From assembly GCA_030148025.1 (NCBI GenBank), contig JASBUG010000019.1, positions 1 to 64,000 of the forward strand: DNA of 64,000 bases, given 5' to 3'. Below, one piece after another: positions 15,926 through 25,581 of this stretch. Under the pieces are notes generated by a model, which was given only the letters and a program-made list of their open reading frames with translations, did not search any database and was not told the origin of the DNA. Positions within the stretch are counted from its first letter, which is position 1; each line of letters opens with the position of its first letter. Position numbers and translations under genes: made by a program. The DNA comes from Flavobacteriaceae bacterium (GTDB lineage: Bacteria > Bacteroidota > Bacteroidia > Flavobacteriales > Flavobacteriaceae).

Positions 15926-17803
15926 ATGAGTTTATTTATAGATACATACGATGTTATTGTTGTTGGTGGAGGACACGCTGGTAGTGAAGCTGCCGCTGCC
16001 GCTGCTAATATGGGTAGTAAAACTCTATTGATTACCATGAACCTTCAAAATATTGCACAAATGTCTTGCAACCCTGCTATGGGTGGTATTGCTAAAGGAC
16101 AAATTGTACGTGAAATTGATGCGCTTGGTGGTTATAGTGGTATTGTTAGTGATACTTCTGCTATCCAATTCAAAATGCTAAATAAATCTAAAGGGCCTGC
16201 TATGTGGAGTCCACGAGTTCAGAGTGACCGTATGCGCTTTGCAGAAGATTGGAGAATGCTTCTCGAGCAAACTGAAAATCTTGATTTTTATCAAGAAATG
16301 GTGTCTGGCTTGATTGTAAAAAACAATAAAGTTGTTGGTGTTAAAACGTCTTTAGGAATTGAAGTAAAGGCTAAATCAGTTGTGCTTACAAATGGAACTT
16401 TTTTAAATGGTTTGATTCATATTGGTGATAAAAGTTTTGGTGGCGGAAGAGCAGGGGAAAAAGCTGCAACTGGTATTACAGAACAATTGGTTGATCTTGG
16501 TTTCGATTCTGGCAGAATGAAAACAGGTACACCACCAAGAGTAGATGGCCGTTCTTTAGATTTCTCTAAAATGATTGAACAACCAGGCGATGAGAACCCT
16601 GAAAAATTCTCCTATTTAGACATCACAAAACCATTGACCGAACAGCGTTCTTGTCATATGACCTATACTAGTAATTTAGTACACGATCTTCTTCGTGAAG
16701 GATTTGATAGGTCACCAATGTTTAACGGACGAATAAAAAGTCTCGGACCTCGATATTGCCCTAGTATTGAAGATAAAATCAATCGGTTTGCAGATAAAGA
16801 TCGTCATCAATTGTTTGTTGAACCAGAAGGATGGAATACTGTTGAATACTATATAAATGGATTTTCAACATCTTTACCAGAGGATGTACAATTTAAAGCA
16901 TTACGTTCAGTAGTTGGATTTGAAAATGTAAAGTTCTTTAGACCTGGTTACGCTATTGAATATGATTATTTTCCTCCAACTCAATTAAAACATACTTTAG
17001 AAACGAAGTTGGTAGAAGGTTTATATTTTGCAGGACAAATTAATGGTACAACAGGTTATGAAGAAGCAGCCTCTCAAGGATTAATGGCTGGTATAAATGC
17101 GAGCTTAAAAGTCCAGGAAAAAGAACCATTTACGCTTAACAGAGATGAAGCTTATATAGGTGTTTTAATTGATGATCTCATTACCAAAGGAACAGAAGAA
17201 CCTTATAGAATGTTTACATCAAGAGCTGAATATAGAACATTATTAAGACAAGATAATGCAGACCTACGACTCACACCTAAAGGATATGAGTTAGGTATTG
17301 CTTCAGAAAAGCGCTTAAGACGTATGGAAGAAAAGCATGATTCTGCTGCAAAGTTTGTTCAGTTTTTTAAAGATACTAGTGTAAAACCTGAAGAAGCTAA
17401 TCCTGTTTTAGAATCGAAGGGCTCATCATTAATGAAGCAGTCAGATAAGATGTTTAAAATATACTCTAGACCTAATATAGATATTGACGATGTTAGAAAA
17501 TTTAAAGCTGTAGAAGCTTATATTCTAGCACACAATCTGGATAAGGAAGTAATAGAGCAAACAGAAATTCAGGTTAAATATTCAGGATATATTGCTAAAG
17601 AAAAAAATAACGCAGATAAGTTACATAGGTTAGAATACGTCAAGATTCCAGAAAACTTTGATTATTCTAAAATCAAATCTATGAGCTTTGAAGCTAGAGA
17701 AAAACTTAAAAATATTCAACCAACATCGGTAGCTCAGGCATCAAGAATTAGTGGAGTATCTCCAAACGATATTTCAGTGTTATTGGTTTATATGGGACGA
17801 TAA
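15926..17803 (+). CDS. mnmG: tRNA uridine-5-carboxymethylaminomethyl(34) synthesis enzyme MnmG (GidA)
   Basis: A 625-residue FAD protein that, with the GTPase MnmE, installs the cmnm5 group on wobble U34 of several tRNAs. The Rossmann motif GGGHAG is at 14-19. Other family signatures are NPAMGGIAKGQIVREIDALG, KTGTPPRVDGRS, AGQINGTTGYEEAASQG and the C-terminal segment SRISGVSPNDISVLL. It is full length. It is flanked on both sides by parS sites, and mnmG is often origin-proximal in bacteria. MnmE is not in the window. Confidence 0.97.
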   Translation: MSLFIDTYDVIVVGGGHAGSEAAAAAANMGSKTLLITMNLQNIAQMSCNPAMGGIAKGQIVREIDALGGYSGIVSDTSAIQFKMLNKSKGPAMWSPRVQSDRMRFAEDWRMLLEQTENLDFYQEMVSGLIVKNNKVVGVKTSLGIEVKAKSVVLTNGTFLNGLIHIGDKSFGGGRAGEKAATGITEQLVDLGFDSGRMKTGTPPRVDGRSLDFSKMIEQPGDENPEKFSYLDITKPLTEQRSCHMTYTSNLVHDLLREGFDRSPMFNGRIKSLGPRYCPSIEDKINRFADKDRHQLFVEPEGWNTVEYYINGFSTSLPEDVQFKALRSVVGFENVKFFRPGYAIEYDYFPPTQLKHTLETKLVEGLYFAGQINGTTGYEEAASQGLMAGINASLKVQEKEPFTLNRDEAYIGVLIDDLITKGTEEPYRMFTSRAEYRTLLRQDNADLRLTPKGYELGIASEKRLRRMEEKHDSAAKFVQFFKDTSVKPEEANPVLESKGSSLMKQSDKMFKIYSRPNIDIDDVRKFKAVEAYILAHNLDKEVIEQTEIQVKYSGYIAKEKNNADKLHRLEYVKIPENFDYSKIKSMSFEAREKLKNIQPTSVAQASRISGVSPNDISVLLVYMGR

Positions 17804-17812
17804 TTTTTAAAC

Positions 17813-17828
17813 TGTTCCACGTGGAACA
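17813..17828. other. parS centromere-like site downstream of mnmG (perfect palindrome)
   Basis: TGTTCCACGTGGAACA is a perfect 16-bp palindrome matching TGTTYCACGTGRAACA throughout. It lies in the 33-base gap between mnmG and the methyltransferase gene, about 1.9 kb from the site at 15907. Confidence 0.92.
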
Positions 17829-17836
17829 GGTATTTT

Positions 17837-18688
17837 ATGAGTAAACAAAAGGTGTTTTTAAAGGTCAAAGATCATTCAGTTTCTAATGAACATTTTGAGT
17901 TAATCTACAACGAAACACTCGACATGTTAGAAACCTATCCGCAACCAGAAAAGGATAAGCTGTCTAATTATTATAAGAGTGAAGATTATATTTCTCACAC
18001 AGATTCCAAACGAAACCTATTTGAAAATGTTTATCACATTGTTCGAAATATTGCTTTAAAAAGAAAGCTTAAACTAATTAATAGTGTTGCGACCAATGAG
18101 AAATCCATTCTTGATATTGGTTGTGGTACAGGTGACTTTTTAGAAATATGTCAAAAAAATGGTTGGAGCATTACCGGAATTGAACCAAACGATACCGCAA
18201 GAAAACTTGCTAATACAAAAACTAATAATGCTGTTTATAATATAGAGGCGTTGTCAAAATTTAAAGAACATAGCTTTGATGTTATTACTCTTTGGCATGT
18301 ATTAGAACATTTACCAAATCTTGAAGAACATATATCTCTTTTTAAAAAATTATTAAAACCACAAGGGACATTGATTGTTGCTGTACCAAATTATAAAAGC
18401 TTTGATGCAAAAAAGTATAAAGAATTTTGGGCTGCTTATGATGTGCCAAGACATCTTTGGCATTTTTCGAGAACCAGCATTAATAAATTATTTTCAAATT
18501 ATAATATGAAGGTGTCTAACATCCTTCCAATGAAATTTGACGCCTATTACGTTTCACTGCTTTCAGAAAAATACAGATCTGGTTGGATGAATATTTTTTC
18601 AGCTTTTATATCTGGTTTTAAATCAAATTTAAAAGCGAGAAGCTCAAAAGAGTATTCCTCTCTTATATATGTAATAAAAAATAAGTAA
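17837..18688 (+). CDS. Class I SAM-dependent methyltransferase
   Basis: A 283-residue protein. The SAM-binding motif I, DIGCGTG, is at 93-99, motif II is near GIEPNDTARKLA, and VITLWHVLEHLPNLEEH is the post-motif characteristic of MetW/UbiG-like methyltransferases. The N-terminal 80 residues (SKQKVFLKVKDHSVSNEHF...) are specific to the Bacteroidota group. The substrate is unknown; lipid, sugar or small-molecule targets are all possible. It follows mnmG by 33 bases, with parS in between, and could be co-transcribed. Confidence 0.85.
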   Translation: MSKQKVFLKVKDHSVSNEHFELIYNETLDMLETYPQPEKDKLSNYYKSEDYISHTDSKRNLFENVYHIVRNIALKRKLKLINSVATNEKSILDIGCGTGDFLEICQKNGWSITGIEPNDTARKLANTKTNNAVYNIEALSKFKEHSFDVITLWHVLEHLPNLEEHISLFKKLLKPQGTLIVAVPNYKSFDAKKYKEFWAAYDVPRHLWHFSRTSINKLFSNYNMKVSNILPMKFDAYYVSLLSEKYRSGWMNIFSAFISGFKSNLKARSSKEYSSLIYVIKNK

Positions 18689-18887
18689 TTAGTCTTTTTA
18701 TTGGTTAATTTTAAAAGTTTATACCGTCATATTTAGAATCACCCTTCAACTTTTTAAAAGTCGCTTAAAACGCCTTATTTTAAATCAATTTCAATAAACA
18801 AAATATATTGTAAAATAATAATTCTATAAATTTTGCTTATTATTCCAAAACTCACTTCTTTAAGACTTTTCATCACGATTACTTTTA

Positions 18888-18895
18888 TATTTTTG
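18888..18895 (+). promoter_or_regulatory. -7 promoter element for the OmpH/Skp-like gene
   Basis: TATTTTTG matches TAnnTTTG 23 bases before the ATG at 18918. The rest of the gap 18689-18917 shows no gene, no strong hairpin and no recognised site. Confidence 0.55.
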
Positions 18896-18917
18896 CCAGA
18901 GATTAAAAATGACTATT

Positions 18918-19433
18918 ATGAAAAAAGTATTTGGTGTTTTATTGTTGGTTTTAACAATTACGTCTTGTCAACAATCACAAAAAATTGGATATGTTGACAA
19001 TTCAGTTTTAATAAACGATTATCAAGAAAAAAAAGATGTTGAAGCTAAGTTACAAGCAAAAATTGCTGCTTACGAAAAAAGAAGAGATAGTTTAAGTCAG
19101 GCATTTCAACTAGAAGTTCAGGAGGCTGAAGTTAAATCGAGACGTATGTCGCAATCTAACCTTCAAAAACTACAACAAGAACTACAACAAAAAAACCAGG
19201 TTATTTCACAACGCCTACAATTTGAACAACAACAAATTGCTCAAGAAAGTCAGGCAAAGAATGATTCTTTAATAGAAAAGATTAGAGCCTTTGTGAAAGA
19301 CTATGGCAAAACAAATGGCTACAGTTTTATATTAGGAAGCAATGAGGCAGGTAGTGTTATGTATGGAATTGAAGAAAGCGACCTTACACAAAAAGTTTTA
19401 GAAGCTCTTAATGCAGCATATAAAAAGAAATAA
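18918..19433 (+). CDS. OmpH/Skp-family periplasmic chaperone-like lipoprotein
   Basis: A 171-residue protein starting MKKVFGVLLLVLTITSC, a lipoprotein signal peptide with a lipobox (ITSC) giving Cys17 as the lipidated residue. The mature part opens with KIGYVDNSVLINDY, the OmpH/Skp strand, followed by a long Gln/Lys/Glu-rich helical hairpin (about 35-125) and the C-terminal NGYSFILGSNEAGSVMYG. Skp relatives hold unfolded outer-membrane proteins in the periplasm; lipidation would tether this one to a membrane. An ATG three codons earlier (18909) is equally possible. It is monocistronic with its own terminator. Confidence 0.85.
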   Translation: MKKVFGVLLLVLTITSCQQSQKIGYVDNSVLINDYQEKKDVEAKLQAKIAAYEKRRDSLSQAFQLEVQEAEVKSRRMSQSNLQKLQQELQQKNQVISQRLQFEQQQIAQESQAKNDSLIEKIRAFVKDYGKTNGYSFILGSNEAGSVMYGIEESDLTQKVLEALNAAYKKK

Positions 19434-19455
19434 GATCATATTTTAAATAGTAAAG

Positions 19456-19484
19456 AGCTGGGTAGAAATACTCAGCTTTTTTTA
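19456..19484. terminator. Terminator between convergent genes
   Basis: AGCTGGGTA and TACTCAGCT form a 9-bp stem, with one G-T pair, around GAAA, followed by TTTTTTT. It overlaps the stop codon of the convergent lipid-kinase gene. Confidence 0.8.
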
Positions 19485-20402
19485 TTTACAATAAAATGTA
19501 ATAGCCTTAGGAACAATACTGACTTTAAAATTCCCTGTTCCAATTAATTCCCCATCTGCTTGAATAAACGGTTTTTTGGGGTCGTTTATGCTGATATTAA
19601 TTGTGTCGGTTTTAAATGTTTCTACTTTTTTAAAGTTTACTATAGCACCATTAAAAAGTTTTAAAGTGTTTTTTAATATGTCCCATACATTAAAGTTTTT
19701 AGCAATACTTATATCAAACAAACCATCACTATAATCAGGCAATTTTGTTAGTTGCATACCTCCTCCAGAATATTTACACAAACCAATAAGTACCATAAGC
19801 GCTTTGGTTGTTATAGTTTTATTGGAAGTTGTTACAGATACATCAAAATTTTTGAAAGAAAACAAACCCATTAAAGTCCCAATTAAGTAAGCTAATGGTC
19901 CAAAATGCTTGTATTTTCCAACTTTACTAACCACATAGCCATCAAAACCTACACCAGCCAAATTATTAAAATAAATAGGATCAATGTTAGCATCCATTAA
20001 TTGTATTTTACCTATATCCTGTTGGATCTCTTTACCATTCTTAATAATTTGAATTGCTTTTTCAATATCTCTAGGGATTTCATGTGTTTTTACCCAATCA
20101 TTTCCCGTACCAATAGGAATAACACCAACTCGAATAGTGTGGGTAGGATATTCATTTTGTAGTAAAATACCATTAACGGTGTTGTGAATTGTACCATCAC
20201 CACCAATACAAATAACATGTTTAAAACCCTGATTTACAGCTTTTTGAATTAATTCAATACTGTGTTTTTCATGAGTTGTAAAGTGATATTCAAAATGAAA
20301 CAGGTATTTTAAAAGTAAAGACTCAATAGTAGTCCACTGTTTTTTTGCTGCGCCATTACCAGAGGTGGGATTTATTATTACAAACCACTTATTTTCTGAC
20401 AT
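19482..20402 (-). CDS. Diacylglycerol kinase-like (YegS/DgkB) lipid kinase
   Basis: A 306-residue cytoplasmic lipid kinase of the DAGK catalytic-domain family. NPTSGNGAA near residues 11-19 and the nucleotide loop GGDGTIHNTVNGI at about 63-75 are diagnostic; VIPIGTGNDW follows. The C-terminal beta domain includes the conserved FIQADGELIG. It likely phosphorylates diacylglycerol or a related lipid, or a sphingoid base in this phylum; the substrate is not readable. It sits one base downstream of the delta' gene and is presumably expressed from its promoter. Confidence 0.9.
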   Translation of the reverse strand: MSENKWFVIINPTSGNGAAKKQWTTIESLLLKYLFHFEYHFTTHEKHSIELIQKAVNQGFKHVICIGGDGTIHNTVNGILLQNEYPTHTIRVGVIPIGTGNDWVKTHEIPRDIEKAIQIIKNGKEIQQDIGKIQLMDANIDPIYFNNLAGVGFDGYVVSKVGKYKHFGPLAYLIGTLMGLFSFKNFDVSVTTSNKTITTKALMVLIGLCKYSGGGMQLTKLPDYSDGLFDISIAKNFNVWDILKNTLKLFNGAIVNFKKVETFKTDTINISINDPKKPFIQADGELIGTGNFKVSIVPKAITFYCK

Positions 20403-20403
20403 A

Positions 20404-21558
20404 TTAGGCAGATTTTTTATGAAGCAAGCGCGTTAGTTTTATAGAAAGATCGGTTAAGATAATTTTTGAATTACCATTACGCTCTATATGGTAAATGGCA
20501 TCTTGAAGCTCTTCACTTATATCCATAATATTATTACCATGAACAAAAGGAGCGAAATTTTGCAGCTTAAAATTATCTGATTTTGGCTCCATAAAAACCA
20601 AGTCTGTAGCCTGATAATTATATAGTAGTGCCTGTCTGAAGAAATCTATGCAAAATTGTAAAAATTGCTTTTGAGTTTCTCGCCCTGTTTTAGCTATTTC
20701 TTCACTCCAAGACATCAAATCATGTATCGCAGCTTTATTGCCTTTTGCTTTAAAAGCACTTCGTATCCAAAATATAAACCACTTTTCGAATTGTAAATCC
20801 TCACTGTCTTGATAAACTAGGTCACAAGCTTTATTAAAGTTGCCGTTGGCTTGATGAGCAATTTTAGTCGCTACCGCTTCTTCAAGGCTATATTTTTTTA
20901 TCAACGCTGTTTTAATATCGTCTTCAGCTAATGGAGGAAAGTGAAGTAATTGACAACGCGATCTAATGGTGGAAATAATTTGCTCTTCGTCTTCAGCAAT
21001 TAACACAAAAATAGTTTTACTAGGAGGCTCTTCAATTAGTTTAAGTAACTTATTAGCACAGGCAACATTCATTTTTTCAGCCATCCAAATAAGCATGACC
21101 TTATAACCTCCTTCATAAGATTTTAGGGTTAGAGACTTAACTATATCATGAGCTTCATCAACACCTATTTGACCTTGTTTGTTATCAATCCCCAATTGCT
21201 TATACCAATCAAATAAATTACAATATGGTTGCTCACTCAATAATTTTCTCCAATCTTCTAAAAACAATTTAGAAACAGGATGCTTTTTTACCTGATCGTT
21301 AGTTGCAACAGGAAATGCAAAATGAAGATCTGGATGAGAAAGGTTGTTGAACTTTAAATTACACGCATCATTTCCTGTATTGTTTTCACCCTTATCATTA
21401 TTACAAAGCACGTATTGTGCGTAGGCAATAGCCATTGGTAATGTACCAGTTCCTTCATTTCCAACAAACAACTGTGCATGTGGAATCCTACCATTATCAA
21501 CACTACTTGTTAAGTGTTTTTTTAAGTGTTCTTGACCAATTATTTCACTAAAAAGCAT
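20404..21558 (-). CDS. holB: DNA polymerase III subunit delta' (clamp-loader)
   Basis: A 384-residue AAA+-fold clamp-loader subunit. The N-terminus MLFSEIIGQEHLKKHLTSSV and GRIPHAQLFVG are typical of delta'. The Walker A region is degenerate (GNEGTGTLP, lacking the GKT ending), as is usual for this non-hydrolysing subunit. ACANKLLKLIEEPP and IRSRCQLLHFPPL correspond to the sensor and SRC motifs. The -7 box ends only four bases before the ATG, so the mRNA may be almost leaderless. It is divergent from the DUF2652 gene. Confidence 0.92.
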   Translation of the reverse strand: MLFSEIIGQEHLKKHLTSSVDNGRIPHAQLFVGNEGTGTLPMAIAYAQYVLCNNDKGENNTGNDACNLKFNNLSHPDLHFAFPVATNDQVKKHPVSKLFLEDWRKLLSEQPYCNLFDWYKQLGIDNKQGQIGVDEAHDIVKSLTLKSYEGGYKVMLIWMAEKMNVACANKLLKLIEEPPSKTIFVLIAEDEEQIISTIRSRCQLLHFPPLAEDDIKTALIKKYSLEEAVATKIAHQANGNFNKACDLVYQDSEDLQFEKWFIFWIRSAFKAKGNKAAIHDLMSWSEEIAKTGRETQKQFLQFCIDFFRQALLYNYQATDLVFMEPKSDNFKLQNFAPFVHGNNIMDISEELQDAIYHIERNGNSKIILTDLSIKLTRLLHKKSA

Positions 21559-21562
21559 AACA

Positions 21563-21570
21563 CAAATATA
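21563..21570 (-). promoter_or_regulatory. -7 promoter element immediately before holB
   Basis: On the minus strand this reads TATATTTG then TGTT then ATG. An exact TAnnTTTG match this close to the start codon predicts a transcript beginning at, or a base or two from, the ATG. Confidence 0.6.
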
Positions 21571-21641
21571 GCTTATGTTTTTAACATTGTATTGTAAGTT
21601 CTAAACGATAAAACAGATTATTTTTTATAACTTTCAGTAAT

Positions 21642-22748
21642 ATGAGCTCAAACCCAAATACAACACAAAAAGCACTTTTATTTATTCCTGATATTTCTGG
21701 ATTTACCGAGTTTGTACACCATACCGAAGTATACCATAGTAAGCATATAATCTCTGAACTTTTAGAAGTATTATTAGATGCAAATGTTACAGGTTTACAG
21801 TTAGCAGAAATTGAAGGAGATGCCTTATTTATGTATAAACTCTGTAGCGCTCCTGATATTGAAGAGCTTGATACTCAGGTTAAACAAATGTATATAGCTT
21901 TTCATACGCATCTTAAACGTTATGAGTACGAACGTATTTGCCAGTGCGGTGCTTGTTCATCTGCTTATAACTTAAGTTTAAAATTTGTCGCACATTTTGG
22001 AGATGTTGATTTTATTAAAGTAAAGAACATAATAAAACCTTATGGGAGTAATGTGATAAAAGTACATAGGCTCCTTAAAAACGATATCCTCGCTTCTGAA
22101 TATTCATTAATCACCAAAAGCATTTTTAAAAAATCTAAAATTGAAAATGAGCAAAGTATTATTAGCAGGTATGATTTTGGTGAAATTGAATACACATTTA
22201 AAACACTTTCCCATTTAAAAAAAGAATTGCCTTATGTAGCGCCAATTCCGCATGATGCACCTAAACACAAGTTATTTTATATTTCAAAAACCATAAAAAT
22301 TCCTGTATTAGATTTATATGAAATCGTTAGTAACTTCGATTATAGACTTTTATGGGTTAAGGGAGTAGATGCTTTAGAATATGAAAAAAACAAGGTTAAT
22401 AGAGCGGGCATTAAACACCAATGTTTATTCGATAAGCGCAGTGAGATTGATCAAATTACTATTAAAAAAGAAGCCAAACCAAATCAATGGGTTTATGGCG
22501 AATCTACAAATCAGGCGCCTTTTACTAAAAGTTTAAGCTTATACCACATTTTAGAAGATGTTGGAGATGGAGTCACAAAACTAGAGGTTGAAGCTTATGC
22601 CGATTTTAAACCTTTTGGAATTATATTTAAACCCTTGCTCTCAAAAAAGCTAAAAAATAATATTCTAGAAAACTTAAAAGAATTAATATTGCTGATTGAT
22701 TCAGGATTCACAATTGATAACTATTTAACAAAAAATGAAAACCCTTAA
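21642..22748 (+). CDS. DUF2652 domain protein (cyclase-fold-like) with a C-terminal SRPBCC-like region
   Basis: A 368-residue soluble protein. The N-terminal half (about 8-170) begins [20 protein letters not shown] and contains [11 protein letters not shown], a pattern reminiscent of class III nucleotidyl-cyclase folds and annotated as DUF2652. Two Cys in [10 protein letters not shown] may bind metal. The C-terminal half (about 210-350) reads like a polyketide-cyclase/SRPBCC lipid-binding domain ([20 protein letters not shown]). Enzymatic activity is not established. It overlaps the start of pgk by 14 bases, implying coupled translation. Confidence 0.75.
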   Translation: MSSNPNTTQKALLFIPDISGFTEFVHHTEVYHSKHIISELLEVLLDANVTGLQLAEIEGDALFMYKLCSAPDIEELDTQVKQMYIAFHTHLKRYEYERICQCGACSSAYNLSLKFVAHFGDVDFIKVKNIIKPYGSNVIKVHRLLKNDILASEYSLITKSIFKKSKIENEQSIISRYDFGEIEYTFKTLSHLKKELPYVAPIPHDAPKHKLFYISKTIKIPVLDLYEIVSNFDYRLLWVKGVDALEYEKNKVNRAGIKHQCLFDKRSEIDQITIKKEAKPNQWVYGESTNQAPFTKSLSLYHILEDVGDGVTKLEVEAYADFKPFGIIFKPLLSKKLKNNILENLKELILLIDSGFTIDNYLTKNENP

Positions 22749-23922
22749 CGACTTTAACTTCAACAACAAAAAAGCATTAATCAGAGTCGATTTTAACGTG
22801 CCTTTAAACGATAACTTTGAAGTAACAGATGCTACTAGAATACAATCTGCAAAACCTACAATTATTAAAATATTGGAAGATGGAGGTAGTTGCATTTTAA
22901 TGTCTCACTTAGGGAGGCCTAAAGGAGCTCAAGATGAGTTTTCATTGAGGCATATTGTTAAAAAAGTTGAAGAAATTGTTGGTGTAGAAGTAAAATTTGC
23001 AAACAATTGTATTGGCGAAGAAGCAGAAATTGCTGCTTCAAACTTAGAACCTGGTCAAATTCTGTTATTGGAGAATTTGCGTTTTCATGAAGAAGAAAAA
23101 AAAGGCGACGAGAATTTTGCAAAACAACTAGCAAATTTAGGAGACATCTATGTTAATGATGCTTTTGGAACAGCGCATAGAGCACATGCATCCACAACCA
23201 TTGTAGCTCAGTTTTTCCCAGAAAACAAGTGTTTTGGTAGATTGTTAGCAAAAGAAATTGAAAGTATTGACAAGGTTATGCAATCTGGTGAGAAACCTGT
23301 TTTAGCAGTACTTGGCGGAGCAAAAGTGTCATCTAAGATCACTATTATAGAGAATATTTTGGATAAGATAGATCACTTAATAGTTGGAGGTGGTATGACT
23401 TTTACCTTTATAAAAGCACAAGGTGGACAAATAGGTGATTCTATTTGTGAAGATGATAAAATGGAACTGGCTTTAGATATTTTAAAACAAGCAAAAGCCA
23501 AAAATGTTGAGGTACATTTACCTGTTGATGTCATTGCTGCTGATGCTTTTAGTAATGATGCCAATACGCAAATAGTTGATGTTGATGCAATTCCAGATGG
23601 TTGGCAAGGCTTAGACTCAGGACCAAGGTCAAAAGAACTATTTGATACTGTAGTAAATAGCTGTAAAACCATTTTATGGAATGGTCCATTGGGTGTGTTT
23701 GAGTTAGATAGTTTTGCAAAAGGTACTATTGCTCTTGGCGATGCTATTGCAGAAGCCACAAATAATGGGGCATTTTCACTAGTTGGAGGTGGCGATTCGG
23801 TGGCTGCTGTAAAACAATTTGGTTTTCAAGACAAGGTAAGCTATGTAAGTACTGGAGGAGGTGCTATGTTAGAGAGCCTTGAAGGGAAAACACTGCCAGG
23901 AATTGCAGCTATTTTAAGCTAA
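22735..23922 (+). CDS. pgk: Phosphoglycerate kinase
   Basis: A 395-residue glycolytic enzyme that transfers phosphate from 1,3-bisphosphoglycerate to ADP. Signatures are [14 protein letters not shown] at about 12-25, [41 protein letters not shown], the nucleotide-side [11 protein letters not shown] and the C-terminal [17 protein letters not shown]. It is full length with no defects. It is coupled to the upstream DUF2652 gene by overlap. Confidence 0.98.
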   Translation: MKTLNDFNFNNKKALIRVDFNVPLNDNFEVTDATRIQSAKPTIIKILEDGGSCILMSHLGRPKGAQDEFSLRHIVKKVEEIVGVEVKFANNCIGEEAEIAASNLEPGQILLLENLRFHEEEKKGDENFAKQLANLGDIYVNDAFGTAHRAHASTTIVAQFFPENKCFGRLLAKEIESIDKVMQSGEKPVLAVLGGAKVSSKITIIENILDKIDHLIVGGGMTFTFIKAQGGQIGDSICEDDKMELALDILKQAKAKNVEVHLPVDVIAADAFSNDANTQIVDVDAIPDGWQGLDSGPRSKELFDTVVNSCKTILWNGPLGVFELDSFAKGTIALGDAIAEATNNGAFSLVGGGDSVAAVKQFGFQDKVSYVSTGGGAMLESLEGKTLPGIAAILS

Positions 23923-24000
23923 ACCTTGGCCAATTTTCAAATCTGAGTAAAAAATACGATTTTAGCACATCGAGCGTTTTATTATATCACAAGCTTAAAC

Positions 24001-25557
24001 ATGATTATAAGAGTATTAATAGCATTTTTATGCGTTCAATTAACAGTAGCGCAAACCAAAGATTCGATAAATTCTAAAACGCAGACTAAAGAGGCTCAAG
24101 TTATAGCTGTAGACACCATTATTGACGGGAAGTCGACTGTTTTAAAAGGCATTGAACCTGTTAATGACTCTTTATTAAGAAAGGCTTTTGAAGATCACGC
24201 CTTAGCAGCCGAATTTGATAAAAAATGGATGGAAGAACTGTATAGCTCTTCACTTTTTGACACGATTTACAAATCGGTTTCAGAATTAGAATATGATGAG
24301 GTGTATTACCCTGAACTTCCAACAGATACCTTAAAAAAACGCCTTAAAGAATTAGATGCAAAAACACCTTTTAATATTGAGTATAATCCATCTTTAGAGA
24401 GTGTTATTAAAGGATATTTAAAACGTAGACGTAAGTCGATGGAACGCCTAATGACCTTAAGTAAATATTATTTTCCGATGTTTGAAAGAGAGCTGGATAA
24501 TCATGATATTCCTTTAGAGGTAAAATATTTGGCATTAGTAGAATCTGCTTTAAAACCAAGAGCAAGATCGAGAGTAGGTGCTACAGGTTTATGGCAATTT
24601 ATGTACACTACAGGTAAACAATTTGGTTTGGATGTAAGTAGTTATGTTGATGAACGCAACGACCCTTTAATGGCTACTGAAGCAGCAAGTAAGTATTTGG
24701 CTAGTTTATATAAAATATTTGGCGATTGGGATCTGGCATTAGCCGCATATAATTCAGGACCTGGCAATGTCACTAAAGCTATAAGACGTTCTGGAGGCTA
24801 CGTGAATTATTGGAATATTAGACCAAATCTTCCACGTGAAACTGCAGGTTATTTACCAGCGTTTTTAGCAACTATGTATATTTTTGAATATGCAGATGAA
24901 CATGGTTTTGTTCCAAATAAAGAAGAGTTCAATTATATTGAAACAGATACTGTAACAGTAAAACAAATGATCACCTTAGATCAAGTGGCAGACCTTACAG
25001 GCATACCAATTGAAACACTGCAGTTTTTAAATCCATCATATAAACTAGACATTATTCCATATATAGAAGATGAAAACTATGTGTTGCGATTACCTAGAGA
25101 ATATATTGGTCCGTTTGTAACCAACGAGAAACATATCTATGCGTATGCTAAAGCAGAATTTGATAAACGGGAAAAACCCCTACCACAATTTTTTGAAACA
25201 AATTCTCGAATTCGTTATAGGGTAAGATCTGGTGACTACTTAGGAAAAATAGCTCGAAAATATGGTGTAAGAGTTAGCCAGATAAAACGCTGGAACGGTA
25301 TGAGGAGCAATAATATTAGAGTTGGACAACGATTAACAATATTTCCTAGAAGACCTGCTTTTCAGGATAATAATGCTAGTAAATCAACATCCTCAAAAGC
25401 TACAGGCGGTAAAACCTATAAGGTGAAAAAAGGCGATTCATTGTGGAGTATTGCTCAAAAATTTCCAGGGGTTTCTATAGACAATATTAAAAAATGGAAC
25501 AATATTAGTGGTTCAAAATTAAAAGTCGGAATGATTCTTGTAGTGAGCAAGAAATAA
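24001..25557 (+). CDS. MltD-like lytic transglycosylase with two LysM domains
   Basis: A 518-residue exported murein hydrolase that cleaves the MurNAc-GlcNAc bond with 1,6-anhydro product formation. It has a signal peptide (MIIRVLIAFLCVQLTVAQ), then an SLT domain (about 145-300) with the catalytic Glu in LVESALKPRARS, GATGLWQFM and AAYNSGPGNV. Two LysM modules follow: YRVRSGDYLGKIARKYG (about 402) and YKVKKGDSLWSIAQKF (about 472), which bind peptidoglycan. Codons for LPRETAGYLP contain a parS-like sequence. It is followed by a DUF4837 lipoprotein 24 bases downstream. Confidence 0.93.
   Translation: MIIRVLIAFLCVQLTVAQTKDSINSKTQTKEAQVIAVDTIIDGKSTVLKGIEPVNDSLLRKAFEDHALAAEFDKKWMEELYSSSLFDTIYKSVSELEYDEVYYPELPTDTLKKRLKELDAKTPFNIEYNPSLESVIKGYLKRRRKSMERLMTLSKYYFPMFERELDNHDIPLEVKYLALVESALKPRARSRVGATGLWQFMYTTGKQFGLDVSSYVDERNDPLMATEAASKYLASLYKIFGDWDLALAAYNSGPGNVTKAIRRSGGYVNYWNIRPNLPRETAGYLPAFLATMYIFEYADEHGFVPNKEEFNYIETDTVTVKQMITLDQVADLTGIPIETLQFLNPSYKLDIIPYIEDENYVLRLPREYIGPFVTNEKHIYAYAKAEFDKREKPLPQFFETNSRIRYRVRSGDYLGKIARKYGVRVSQIKRWNGMRSNNIRVGQRLTIFPRRPAFQDNNASKSTSSKATGGKTYKVKKGDSLWSIAQKFPGVSIDNIKKWNNISGSKLKVGMILVVSKK
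24828..24843. other. Weak parS-like site (14/16) inside the lytic transglycosylase gene
   Basis: TCTTCCACGTGAAACT matches 14 of 16 positions of TGTTYCACGTGRAACA. It lies in the codons for the family-conserved LPRETAGY, so the match could be a by-product of protein sequence. Confidence 0.3.
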
Positions 25558-25581
25558 TTTATTTAAAACCAATACCAACAA

